A DNA stretch of 64,000 nucleotides. It comes from Gammaproteobacteria bacterium. Its GTDB lineage: Bacteria; Pseudomonadota; Gammaproteobacteria; Pseudomonadales; Azotimanducaceae. The translations under genes and the position numbers were made by a program. Positions 26,704 to 34,875 of this stretch are shown in pieces (the first letter of the stretch is position 1; every line of letters begins with the position of its first letter). The notes under the pieces are model-generated. The model did not search any database. It was given only the letters and a program-made list of their open reading frames with translations, and was not told the origin of the DNA. Where the stretch lies: contig JAFIFJ010000021.1 in assembly GCA_020832085.1 (NCBI GenBank), positions 1 to 64,000 on the forward strand, in the 5' to 3' direction.

Positions 26704-28110
26704 TCAACCCAGTGACTGACCGGAGCGCTCGGCAGCCTCCGCGATCATCCCGGCGCTCTGCTCTTCCAGAACGTGGGTGATCGACTTGGCCCGTGTGCTC
26801 AGGATGGCATGCAGCAGCACGGTGGGGATGGCCACCACAAGACCGAGCACCGTGGTCATGAGCGCTGTGGAGATACCACCTGCCATGGTCTGCGGATCGC
26901 CGGTACCGAACAGCGTGATGGCCTGGAAGGTCAGGATCATCCCGATCACCGTACCGAGCAGACCCATCAGCGGTGAGACCACCGAGATCACCTGCACGAG
27001 ACCGAGGCCGCGACTGAGTTTCGGTGTTTCGCCCAGGATGGCTTCGCCGAGCTTCAGCTCCAGCGTCTCCACACCCACGTGCTTGTTGTCCTGGTAGACC
27101 TTGAGAACGCGACCCAGCGGGTTGTTGGTGTTGGGCGATTCCGGGTTCTTCATCTGCGCGCCGACCTTGGTGCTGATCAGCATCAGGTCGATGAAGCGCC
27201 AGATCGCGATCAGAACACCGATGATACCGAGGGCGATGATCGTGTAGCCCACCGCACCACCGTCGTCGACCCGCTCAGGAATGGTCTTGCCCTGAATCAG
27301 CAGCGAGAGCAGCGAGCCCCGGGTGGGGTCGATGGCAAACTGGACGATGTCCCCTGCGCTGGCGGACTCGAGCCTGCCCACCGTGTTGGCGAAGCGGCTG
27401 GAGGGTTGCCGGGGCAGCGCCAGAATGGACTGCGTATCCGGATTGAAGTTGACGTAACCGCCATCGGCCACCAGGTTGAAGTCGCCGACCCGGACCACGT
27501 TAGTCTCACGGCGCTCGCCATCCACTTCGATGACGGTGGCGGGGAAACGCACCACCTTGCCGGTCTCGGTCATCTGCGTCTGCAGCGCAATCCACAGCCC
27601 TTCGATCTCCTCGATGGAGGCCAGACGGGTGGACTGCCCCATGCGTTGAGCCAGCGCCTGGATCTCATCCGAACGCCCGGGGAACTGGGCACTGATGATG
27701 GAGCCGTTGAACACGCCCACGGTGTCTCCAGCCACCTGCTGCAGCACCCCGAAGAGTTCACGCAGGGTACCGAGACGGCTGTCGAGCTGCTCCTGCAGCT
27801 GACCGATCAGGCGCTCATTTTCCTGGAAAGTGGCTTCGAGACGCTCGGAGCGGCGTTCTTCCTGGGTCCGGGTGCGACGGGCGTCCTCCAGCAACTGCTG
27901 CTGCTGATCCCGCCGCTGCGTGAACTCGCGCTCACGCTCACGGTTGACTTCGGACTCGAACAGCGCGCGGTCACGGACCAGGCGCAGCAACTCATCCAGG
28001 TTCTCTGCCCGGCGCATCTGGAATTCCTGGGCATGGGCAACCGGCAGGGTCAGGCCCATGGCGAGAATGGCGCCGAGGGCGACCTTACCAAGCGACTTCA
28101 ACATGCTCAT
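26704..28110 (-). CDS. long ExbB-like protein with periplasmic coiled-coil domain
   Basis: A 468-residue protein. A cleavable signal peptide (ending AHAQEFQ near 28) is followed by a charged coiled coil (RDQQQQLLEDARRTRTQEER near 70-90), a globular periplasmic part, and a C-terminal MotA/TolQ/ExbB channel domain (GYTIIALGIIGVLIAIWRF near 290; SPLMGLLGTVIGMILTFQAI near 380). This is the TtpC-like long ExbB paralogue of TonB2 systems. It overlaps the DUF3450 gene by 4 bases (ATGA) and is followed by the short ExbB after 4 bases. Confidence 0.92.
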   Translation of the reverse strand: MSMLKSLGKVALGAILAMGLTLPVAHAQEFQMRRAENLDELLRLVRDRALFESEVNREREREFTQRRDQQQQLLEDARRTRTQEERRSERLEATFQENERLIGQLQEQLDSRLGTLRELFGVLQQVAGDTVGVFNGSIISAQFPGRSDEIQALAQRMGQSTRLASIEEIEGLWIALQTQMTETGKVVRFPATVIEVDGERRETNVVRVGDFNLVADGGYVNFNPDTQSILALPRQPSSRFANTVGRLESASAGDIVQFAIDPTRGSLLSLLIQGKTIPERVDDGGAVGYTIIALGIIGVLIAIWRFIDLMLISTKVGAQMKNPESPNTNNPLGRVLKVYQDNKHVGVETLELKLGEAILGETPKLSRGLGLVQVISVVSPLMGLLGTVIGMILTFQAITLFGTGDPQTMAGGISTALMTTVLGLVVAIPTVLLHAILSTRAKSITHVLEEQSAGMIAEAAERSGQSLG

Positions 28111-28886
28111 TGGGACGCCTCCACCGGACCGGGAACAGGAAGTGATACCAGATCCACCGCCATCTGCTGACGGGCCATCCGGATGGCATTTCGGATCGGC
28201 GTGGTATAGGAAGCCGGCAGTTCCTGCCAGCGACGCTCGCGCTGGTTCCAGACCCCGCTGCGGGCACCGTCTGCGGTCTGATACATCAGGGACACACGAC
28301 CCATGCGCAGGAAGTCGACCACCAGGGTCCGGCCATCGAGTTCGATCTCGTCGGTGTAGGCCTCCATGGTACGGCCGTACTCGTTTTCGATCTGATAGGC
28401 GTTGAGGATCTGTCCGAACTGTTCGGCGACCTCGATGTCGGCGCGATCGAGCAGGTCACGAATGCGCTCGACGCGGGCCTCGCGCTCGGCGAGCAGGAAG
28501 GGAACATCGAGGCTCACGAACTGCTCGAGGCCATCGACCATGCGGACCATCAGCGGCATGACCTGACGCTCAATCAGCGTCACGGTTTCGATGGATTCGT
28601 TGAGTTCGGTCTTTTCCCGCTCCTGAGCGGCAATCTGGCGGTCGAGCTGCCGATTGTAGACGCGCAGGCCTTCGATCTCCTTGAGCACAGTCCGGTAGTC
28701 CTGCAGGAGCCTCCGGGCTTCGTCGCTCAGTTGATCAACGCGAACCTGAGACCGACGGGCCTGATCGTGGACCTCGTTGGCCGTGGAAAGGATGGTGTCG
28801 AGCTGGCTGGCCACAGCGGGACCGCCTGCTGCACCCACCGCTAGAACAGCGGTCAGCGCAACCGTCTTGAGTCGATGCTTCTTCAT
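28107..28886 (-). CDS. DUF3450 periplasmic protein
   Basis: A 259-residue exported protein. A signal peptide (KTVALTAVLAVGAAGGPAVAS) precedes a long coiled coil (residues 30-100, including QLDRQIAAQEREKTELNES) and the DUF3450 globular part. It is the first gene of the TonB2-type operon, where DUF3450 is a constant partner of ExbB2 and TPR proteins. Its molecular function is not established. The promoter must lie in the long spacer to its right, shared with the divergent receptor. Confidence 0.88.
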   Translation of the reverse strand: MKKHRLKTVALTAVLAVGAAGGPAVASQLDTILSTANEVHDQARRSQVRVDQLSDEARRLLQDYRTVLKEIEGLRVYNRQLDRQIAAQEREKTELNESIETVTLIERQVMPLMVRMVDGLEQFVSLDVPFLLAEREARVERIRDLLDRADIEVAEQFGQILNAYQIENEYGRTMEAYTDEIELDGRTLVVDFLRMGRVSLMYQTADGARSGVWNQRERRWQELPASYTTPIRNAIRMARQQMAVDLVSLPVPGPVEASQ

Positions 28887-29641
28887 CTTCTACCTGCGAG
28901 TCGGTTGGATGGAAACCGGATCGGTCCGGAGGCTGAAGCGGAAATCACATCCCACAAGGACGGGCAGGACAGTGATCTCCCCGGTCGTGACCATTTTTTT
29001 TGCCTGATTCAAAAACCTTCGTTGCAACCGCAGGCACGAGGCCGGGCGGTCGTCATCGAGCCTGGAGGAGCCCCCCTCCACGAGGACTCTTGCGGATGCC
29101 CGCAACGCCTTGATCGGGCCCGTCGAAGGATCCTCAATGGTCTGGGTGATGTCAAGGGGAGAGGCCTGCACTCGTGAACGTCGGACCTCATAATCTCTGC
29201 CTGCGACCCGAAAGGGCGCGGGTTTCCACGGTGGTATCAACGCATTCGTGGCGTTCGGATCGGACCCGCCCCCCTCTCGGCGTCCGCCGACGATCCGGCG
29301 GCGGAGGTGTGGTACCCCCACAAAAACGCCAGGGTGGCCTTGACAGGATTCAGGTGCTGCGTTTTGCTTCGGGCCGGGGAGAGGAATAAAGCACCGTGTT
29401 CGGAAGGTCGTGTTCGGCCTTCCCCAGAGTGCTGTCAGGTTGCCCGTAGATCTGCTCACTGACTCCTCACCCCTTGGCGGCTGCGCGGAGGTGAAAATCG
29501 CTGTATTCCCTGGTTTGGAATCACAGTCATCGCCCCCGACTGACGCCACCCGACCCGTGCCAGCTGGCACGGCCGGGCCGTTCCGGTCCTGTTTTCGTGG
29601 CAGACCGGATGACAATTCTGACATCTAGGGGAGTTACCAAC
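28887..29641. promoter_or_regulatory. long divergent regulatory region between TonB operon and receptor
   Basis: 755 bases with no convincing gene. Seen here are: TTGACA (29340-29345) and TTTGCT (29363-29368) with a 17-base spacer as a candidate receptor promoter; a 9-bp hairpin GGAAGGTCG-TGTT-CGGCCTTCC (29402-29423); and a perfect 16-bp palindrome CGTGCCAGCTGGCACG (29556-29571), 71 bases before the receptor start. A Fur box was not recognised. The length suggests a regulated leader. Confidence 0.55.
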
Positions 29642-32600
29642 ATGGCTTCACTTCGCCTGCGCCAGGCCATTGCCGCCTGTGCCTTGCCCGCCGCTGTGGT
29701 GGCGGGAACCGCCGCACCGGCTCATGCCCAGCCGGCAATCGAGGAAATCGTGGTGACGGGTTCCTACATCCGTCGTTCCACCGAGGACTCGGCTTCACCA
29801 TTGACCATTTTCGACCGCGCCAGCATGGAGCAGGTCGGCGCCATCGAAATCGCTGACGTGGTCAACCGGATGACGTTCAATTCCGGCGCCACCAATACCA
29901 CCAACGCTTTCAGCGGTGGCGACAACAATACCGGCCAGACCAATATCAATATCCGCAACCTCGGTCTCGGTTCGACGCTGGTGCTGCTGGACGGCAAGCG
30001 CTCCGTGGCCGCGAGTTCGGATTCCGGCGGCAACACCTTCGTACCGCTGGGCACGCTGGTGCCGACCATCGCCATCGAGCGCTTCGAAGTCCTCAAGGAC
30101 GGCGCATCGGCCCTGTACGGCTCTGACGCCGTCGCCGGCGTGGTGAACGTCATCACCCGGCAGAATTTCGAAGGCTTCGAGGTTCAGGTGGACTACCGGA
30201 CCGATCAGGAGACCCGGAAGCAGGACGACGTGACCTTGAGCGGCATTTGGGGCGTTGCCGGCGACCGCGGCAACCTCGTGGTGTCGGCGGAGTATCTGGA
30301 TCGCAAAGGGCTGCAGATCAAGGACCGCTTCAGCGATTTTGGTGGCTCGGGAGTATCCACACTGGGCCAGCCGCCCACAACTCTGGCGGGCGGTGCTTTC
30401 CAGGTCCCTCATCTGGTCGCGGGGGGTATCATCTCAGGCCTCGGCGGCGCAGTTGCCGGCGACCTCGATTGTGTCGCAGCGGGGAACCTGGCCAACGGTC
30501 AGTCGTTCTATTCACCGCTCACCGGCCAGGTCGCTGGTCTGGAAGGACTTGGTGCCTGCATCTACGACTTCTCACCCCACTTCAATCTGGTGGGTGAGGA
30601 GCAGCGACTGCTGACTCATATGAGCGGCACCTACAACTTCAACGACAACCACGAGTTCTACGGCTCTGTGCGATTCGCGGATCAGAAGTTCCGACGCGGC
30701 AATTCGCTGTTCCCGCTAGTCCGCTTCCCGACCATCACCGGCGTCAACCCAGGCCTGCAGAACGATCTGGCCCGGCGGCAGGCTGCACTGGATGCACTCG
30801 GTCCGAACAACCCATTCCCGGGTGTGGATCTCACTCAAGTTCCTGGAGTCACGATGTTCGGCCGTGTCCTCGGCGGAGCGCCGGATTCACCCTTCGACCA
30901 GCGCCCCATTGACACCGACACTCGCGAATTCACCACCGAATACCGGATTCAGACCGGACTGCGCGGCGATCTCGAGTTCATCGATGGCTGGACCTACGAT
31001 CTGTCCTTCTTGTTCGGCAAACGCAAGAACGAGGGCCGCAACACCGACACGCGCCAACAGCAGCTTGAGCAGGCGTTGGTCGGCCGCGGCGGACCGCTGT
31101 GCAATCCCGTTTCCAGCGCGCCCATCCATGCCCCTGGCAGCGGCAATATGGGCACCGGCAACTGCTTCTTCTTCAACCCTTTCGGCAGCGCTCTGGTCAA
31201 GCCCGACGGCAGCCTTCAAGACGACCCCATGCTGCGCAATGACGTCGATATGCTCGAGTGGATGGTCGGCGAGATTCGCACGTTCAGTGAAACGACCACC
31301 CGGGTGGTGGATTTCGTGATCACCGGCGACGTCATGGAGATGCCCAACGGTCTGCCGCTCGGTATGGCCCTTGGCTTCCAGTGGCGGCAGGACAAGGTGT
31401 TCTTCGACGCCGACGCCGACTCCAATGCCAACAACTACTCGTTCATCTTCGGCGCCGCCGACTTCGCAGGGCAGGAGGACGTCTACGCCGGCTTCATCGA
31501 ACTCGCGATTCCGGTCACTCAGACCTTCGACATCGGCATGGCGCTGCGTTACGAGAATTTCGACGAACTTGGTGATGACACCCTCGACCCGAAGATCTCC
31601 GGTCTTTGGCGCGCCACCGATGACCTCACCCTGAGGGCGTCCTGGGGCACCTCGTTCCGGGTGGGATCGCTACTCCAGCGCTTCGGCCAGAGCACGCAGC
31701 TGCTGAACATCGGTGACGAACAGTTCAGCGGAACGTCGCTGGCCTTCCGACCGATCATCACCAGCGGCAATGTCGACCTCAGCCCCGAAGAGGCCACTAC
31801 CTGGAACATCGGCCTGTCCTACGCCCCCACAGACGGACCGCTGGCCAACCTGCGCGTCGACGTCGACTACTTCAACTACGACTATGATGATCTGATCACC
31901 CGCGAGGGCTTCGAAGAACTGCTCGGACGCGACATTGCGGCACGCTGTCCGAACGGGCTCAACGATGTCGGGAACGTCAACGACCCCACTGCCTGCGGTA
32001 TCCAGACCGGTGGCGGTGTCGCCACCATCAATGACGGTATTCCTGAGGTCATTCGCGGTGACAACCTGCAGCTCCTGCGTGTCCAGAACTCGTTCATCAA
32101 CGCCCAGGAACTGAAGGTCGACGGGATCGACTTCAACGTCAGCTACACGGTCTTCACTGATGGGATGGGGTCCTTCACGCCAGCCGTGCAGGGTTCTTGG
32201 ATGCGGACCTACGATCTGACCAACCCTCAGGGGCAGAAGATCGACGGCATCGGGTCGCGCAACTTCGGCAACTCGGTGGGTCGCAGCCTGCCGGAGTGGC
32301 GGGTGAACACCTCCCTGGCCTGGAACATGGATCGTCACTCGGCCTTCGTGATGATGCGTTACATCGACAGCTACGAGGATGATCAGCCTGCTGATGCCGC
32401 CGGCAACGTCGGCAGCCTGCTGCGGGCCACGGCACTGGGAATCGATCCCCAGAACCGCAAGATCGGCAGCATGACCACATTCGACCTGCAGTACAGCTAT
32501 GAGCTGCCTGCCATGGGCTTCGTGTCCGAAGGCAGCCGGATCAGTGTCGGTGGCAACAACATCTTCAACAAGACTCCGCCGAAGCTGAATTTCGATGGTG

Positions 32601-32668
32601 GCTACGACCCCTTCGTCCACGATCCTCGTGGTGCAATCTGGTACGCACGCTTTACCATGCAGCTGTGA
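29642..32668 (+). CDS. large TonB-dependent outer-membrane receptor
   Basis: About 1008 residues. Signal peptide (IAACALPAAVVAGTAAPAHAQ), TonB box IEEIVVTGSYIRR at about 31-43, plug (LLDGKRSVAASSDSGG near 115; VLKDGASALYGSDAVAGVVN near 150) and a large barrel ending in a C-terminal RFTMQL. It belongs to the big RRSTEDS-type receptors of marine and oligotrophic Gammaproteobacteria, whose cargo is usually unknown (peptides, oligosaccharides or other). ATG 29642 follows AGGGGAG. It faces the TonB operon, so it is likely a client of it. A terminator follows. Confidence 0.92.
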   Translation: MASLRLRQAIAACALPAAVVAGTAAPAHAQPAIEEIVVTGSYIRRSTEDSASPLTIFDRASMEQVGAIEIADVVNRMTFNSGATNTTNAFSGGDNNTGQTNINIRNLGLGSTLVLLDGKRSVAASSDSGGNTFVPLGTLVPTIAIERFEVLKDGASALYGSDAVAGVVNVITRQNFEGFEVQVDYRTDQETRKQDDVTLSGIWGVAGDRGNLVVSAEYLDRKGLQIKDRFSDFGGSGVSTLGQPPTTLAGGAFQVPHLVAGGIISGLGGAVAGDLDCVAAGNLANGQSFYSPLTGQVAGLEGLGACIYDFSPHFNLVGEEQRLLTHMSGTYNFNDNHEFYGSVRFADQKFRRGNSLFPLVRFPTITGVNPGLQNDLARRQAALDALGPNNPFPGVDLTQVPGVTMFGRVLGGAPDSPFDQRPIDTDTREFTTEYRIQTGLRGDLEFIDGWTYDLSFLFGKRKNEGRNTDTRQQQLEQALVGRGGPLCNPVSSAPIHAPGSGNMGTGNCFFFNPFGSALVKPDGSLQDDPMLRNDVDMLEWMVGEIRTFSETTTRVVDFVITGDVMEMPNGLPLGMALGFQWRQDKVFFDADADSNANNYSFIFGAADFAGQEDVYAGFIELAIPVTQTFDIGMALRYENFDELGDDTLDPKISGLWRATDDLTLRASWGTSFRVGSLLQRFGQSTQLLNIGDEQFSGTSLAFRPIITSGNVDLSPEEATTWNIGLSYAPTDGPLANLRVDVDYFNYDYDDLITREGFEELLGRDIAARCPNGLNDVGNVNDPTACGIQTGGGVATINDGIPEVIRGDNLQLLRVQNSFINAQELKVDGIDFNVSYTVFTDGMGSFTPAVQGSWMRTYDLTNPQGQKIDGIGSRNFGNSVGRSLPEWRVNTSLAWNMDRHSAFVMMRYIDSYEDDQPADAAGNVGSLLRATALGIDPQNRKIGSMTTFDLQYSYELPAMGFVSEGSRISVGGNNIFNKTPPKLNFDGGYDPFVHDPRGAIWYARFTMQL

Positions 32669-32697
32669 GCCGTAGCGCCCCTGGCGCCACGTGAAAC

Positions 32698-32725
32698 GGG
32701 GGCGGCTGCGGCCGCCCCCTTTTTT
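32698..32725 (+). terminator. rho-independent terminator after TonB-dependent receptor
   Basis: GGGGGCGGC-TGCG-GCCGCCCCC gives a perfect 9-bp GC stem with a 4-base loop, followed by six T's, 30 bases after the receptor stop. It is the clearest terminator in the window. Confidence 0.9.
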
Positions 32726-32749
32726 GGGTTCATCTTGCGGTCGACGAAC

Positions 32750-33256
32750 ATGCGCGATTCCGCTCCCATTCGCAGCTTGCTGCTGATGACACTCTTGTCT
32801 GCCAGCGCCTTCAGTGCAGCCAGTGAGGCTCGCCAGGACGCCGCATTGCGCGCGCAGCTGCGGGCTTGTCTGGAGGTTCCGAATGCGCTGCGCCGCCTGG
32901 ACTGTTTCGACCGTCTCGCGCGCGACACCGTGAACGGCGGCCAGCCTGTCGCTTCGGCGCCCTCCCTGCCGCCCCCGCAGGCCCGCTCTGACGAGGCAAG
33001 ACCACCCTCTTCTTCTACCCGCGCTCCTGCCCCGACTGCCAATCGGGATGTCCAGAGCAGGGTGACGCGACTTGAACAGCGCCCTCGTGGTGAGTGGGTG
33101 TTCCACTTACAGAACGGCCAAATCTGGACCGAAATCGAACCTGGGCGTACCCGTTACGAAGAGGGTGCCGAAGTTCGAATCAGCCGTACGCTGTTCGGCA
33201 GTTACATGCTCAGCATCAAGGGTTTTCGCGCGACCCGGGTGCGCCGCCTGGAGTGA
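32750..33256 (+). CDS. small secreted protein of unknown function
   Basis: About 168 residues. A signal peptide (SLLLMTLLSASAFSAAS) is followed by an LRACLEVPNALRRLDCFDRLA motif, seen in parts as CLEVPNALRRLDCFD with two cysteines. This resembles the N-terminal segment shared by several type VI secretion-associated and cell-envelope proteins. A Pro/Ser-rich linker (residues 75-100) and a C-terminal beta domain (GEWVFHLQNGQIWTE, VRISRTLFGSYMLSIKGF) follow. The gene starts right after the receptor terminator. No clear neighbour-based role. Confidence 0.7.
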   Translation: MRDSAPIRSLLLMTLLSASAFSAASEARQDAALRAQLRACLEVPNALRRLDCFDRLARDTVNGGQPVASAPSLPPPQARSDEARPPSSSTRAPAPTANRDVQSRVTRLEQRPRGEWVFHLQNGQIWTEIEPGRTRYEEGAEVRISRTLFGSYMLSIKGFRATRVRRLE

Positions 33257-33265
33257 CGCGGCCCC

Positions 33266-33631
33266 GTGCCGATCAGTCAGCCAATCGCTCTGCACCTGGC
33301 CACGCTCCCCTGCGTCCCAGGGGCCCGCACCTTGATCGTCGACCAGATCCGCCAGCTCATCGTGGAGATCCCCGACTTTCCTGAGCCGGGCATTCTGTTC
33401 CGGGGCATGACGCCGGTGCTCAAGAACCCCCGGGCACTCCGGGCCACCGTGGAACACATGGCTGCGGCTCTGGCCGAGCATGCTCCAGACGGCATCGTCG
33501 CCATCGAATCCCTCGGGTTTCTGCTGGGTTCGGAGGTGGCTGTCGCCGGTTTCCTGATGGAGCTGTCAGCCCTCGGCGGCGGGCAACGACTCGATGCCCC
33601 CGTTCGGAGCCTGCTCTTGTACAATGACTGA
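33266..33631 (+). pseudogene. apt: internally deleted adenine phosphoribosyltransferase
   Basis: A 121-residue remnant of Apt, which makes AMP from adenine and PRPP (normally about 175 residues). The N-terminal part is intact (VEIPDFPEPGILFRGMTPVL; IVAIESLGFLLG) and the C-terminal tail is intact (VAGFLMELSALGGGQRLDA), but about 70 residues between them are missing in frame, including the VDDLLATGGT PRPP-binding loop. It cannot be a normal Apt. GTG 33266 is a weak start. The gene sits just before hopanoid genes. HpnG, encoded downstream, releases adenine, so an intact Apt would have made sense here. Confidence 0.75.
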
Positions 33632-33751
33632 AGTCGCGACCACCTCCTTTGCCTATCGGGGCGAAGCGGTGGTTTTTTGAATCCAGCCCAAGCAGCGCTC
33701 GACGGGGGTGTCGCGCGCTGTAAGGCCAGGCATCCGTTCAGGGAGAAATAC

Positions 33752-34831
33752 ATGGGGGCTTTGAACCAGGAGCCTGATCTCGCTTACCAGCGGGGCGTGC
33801 TGCCGGATGTCTCCCGGACGTTCGCACTGACGATTCCCGAGCTGCCGGCGGACCTCGAACTGGCCGTGGGCAATGCCTACCTGCTGTGCCGGATCGCCGA
33901 TACCATCGAGGACGATCCAGCGCTGGACGAAGACCTGCGCAAACACCTTCACGAGGAACTGATCGCCGTACTGGCCGATGAAGGCTGTGCGGCGGCCTTT
34001 GCTGAACGCTGTTGCCGCCATCTCAGCGACGCCACCAGCACCCGGGAACGGGAGCTGGTGGCAGATACACCCCGCGTGCTGGCCATCCATCGTGGTCTCA
34101 GTCCGGCGCAGCGCAAAGCCATCCGCACCTGCGTGCTGAAGATGTGCAAGGGGATGCCTGAGTATCAGCATGAAGGCAAGGCACGCGGACTCGCCAATCT
34201 CGAGGAACTCGACCGCTACTGCTACCACGTGGCCGGCGTGGTCGGGGAACTGCTCACGGAATTGTTCTGCGAGCACTCCGCAGCCATCGAAGCCCAGCGC
34301 CAAAGACTGCATGACCTGTCGGCCTCCTTCGGCCAGGGCCTGCAGATGACCAACATCATCAAGGATGTCTGGGATGACCATGCCCGCGGCTACTGCTGGC
34401 TGCCACGGGACATGTTCGCCGCGGCAGGATACGACCTCGATCAGCTGGCTCCCGATCATGACCGCGCCCGCTTCCGCGTCGGCCTCGAGCAGCTCATCGC
34501 CATTGCCCACGGCCACCTGCAGAACGCCATGCGCTACACGCTGCTGATCCCTGCAGCGGAAACCGGCATCCGCCGCTTCTGCCTGTGGGCGGTCGGGTTG
34601 GCGCTGCTGACGCTGCGCAAGGTCCGCGCCCATCCGGACTACGTATCGCCACAGGACGTGAAGGTATCGCGGCGGGCAGTGGCCGCCGTGGTGACGGCCA
34701 CGCGGCTGTCGGTTCGCAGCGATCGGCTGCTGCGCATGCTGTTCCGTTTCGCCGCGAGTGGCCTGCCCGACTGGCCCGTCGCCACTCCCGTTCTGGCCGT
34801 GGACGCCGGCGCCAGCCGCGCTTCCCGGTGA
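33752..34831 (+). CDS. sqs: squalene synthase
   Basis: About 359 residues of the squalene/phytoene synthase family, converting two farnesyl diphosphates to squalene. The first Asp-rich motif is RIADTIEDD near 48-54 and the second NIIKDVWDD near 203-210. VSRTFALTIPELP and the intact flexible flap (GKARGLANLEELDRYCYHVAG near 145-165) resemble bacterial one-step SQS such as that of Methylococcus. No hpnCDE genes are seen, so this single enzyme probably feeds the cyclase. I chose ATG 33752 (after AGGGAGAA) over ATG 33677. Confidence 0.88.
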   Translation: MGALNQEPDLAYQRGVLPDVSRTFALTIPELPADLELAVGNAYLLCRIADTIEDDPALDEDLRKHLHEELIAVLADEGCAAAFAERCCRHLSDATSTRERELVADTPRVLAIHRGLSPAQRKAIRTCVLKMCKGMPEYQHEGKARGLANLEELDRYCYHVAGVVGELLTELFCEHSAAIEAQRQRLHDLSASFGQGLQMTNIIKDVWDDHARGYCWLPRDMFAAAGYDLDQLAPDHDRARFRVGLEQLIAIAHGHLQNAMRYTLLIPAAETGIRRFCLWAVGLALLTLRKVRAHPDYVSPQDVKVSRRAVAAVVTATRLSVRSDRLLRMLFRFAASGLPDWPVATPVLAVDAGASRASR

Positions 34832-34875
34832 GTCTGCCTGCAAGCCCTTTAAGTTCAAGGAAGTCGAAGCCAACC

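Noticed and set aside
28887-29641. Riboswitch or Fur box in the TonB spacer
   Set aside because: No match to GATAATGATAATCATTATC-like Fur boxes or to any riboswitch consensus I know; only hairpins and a palindrome are present.
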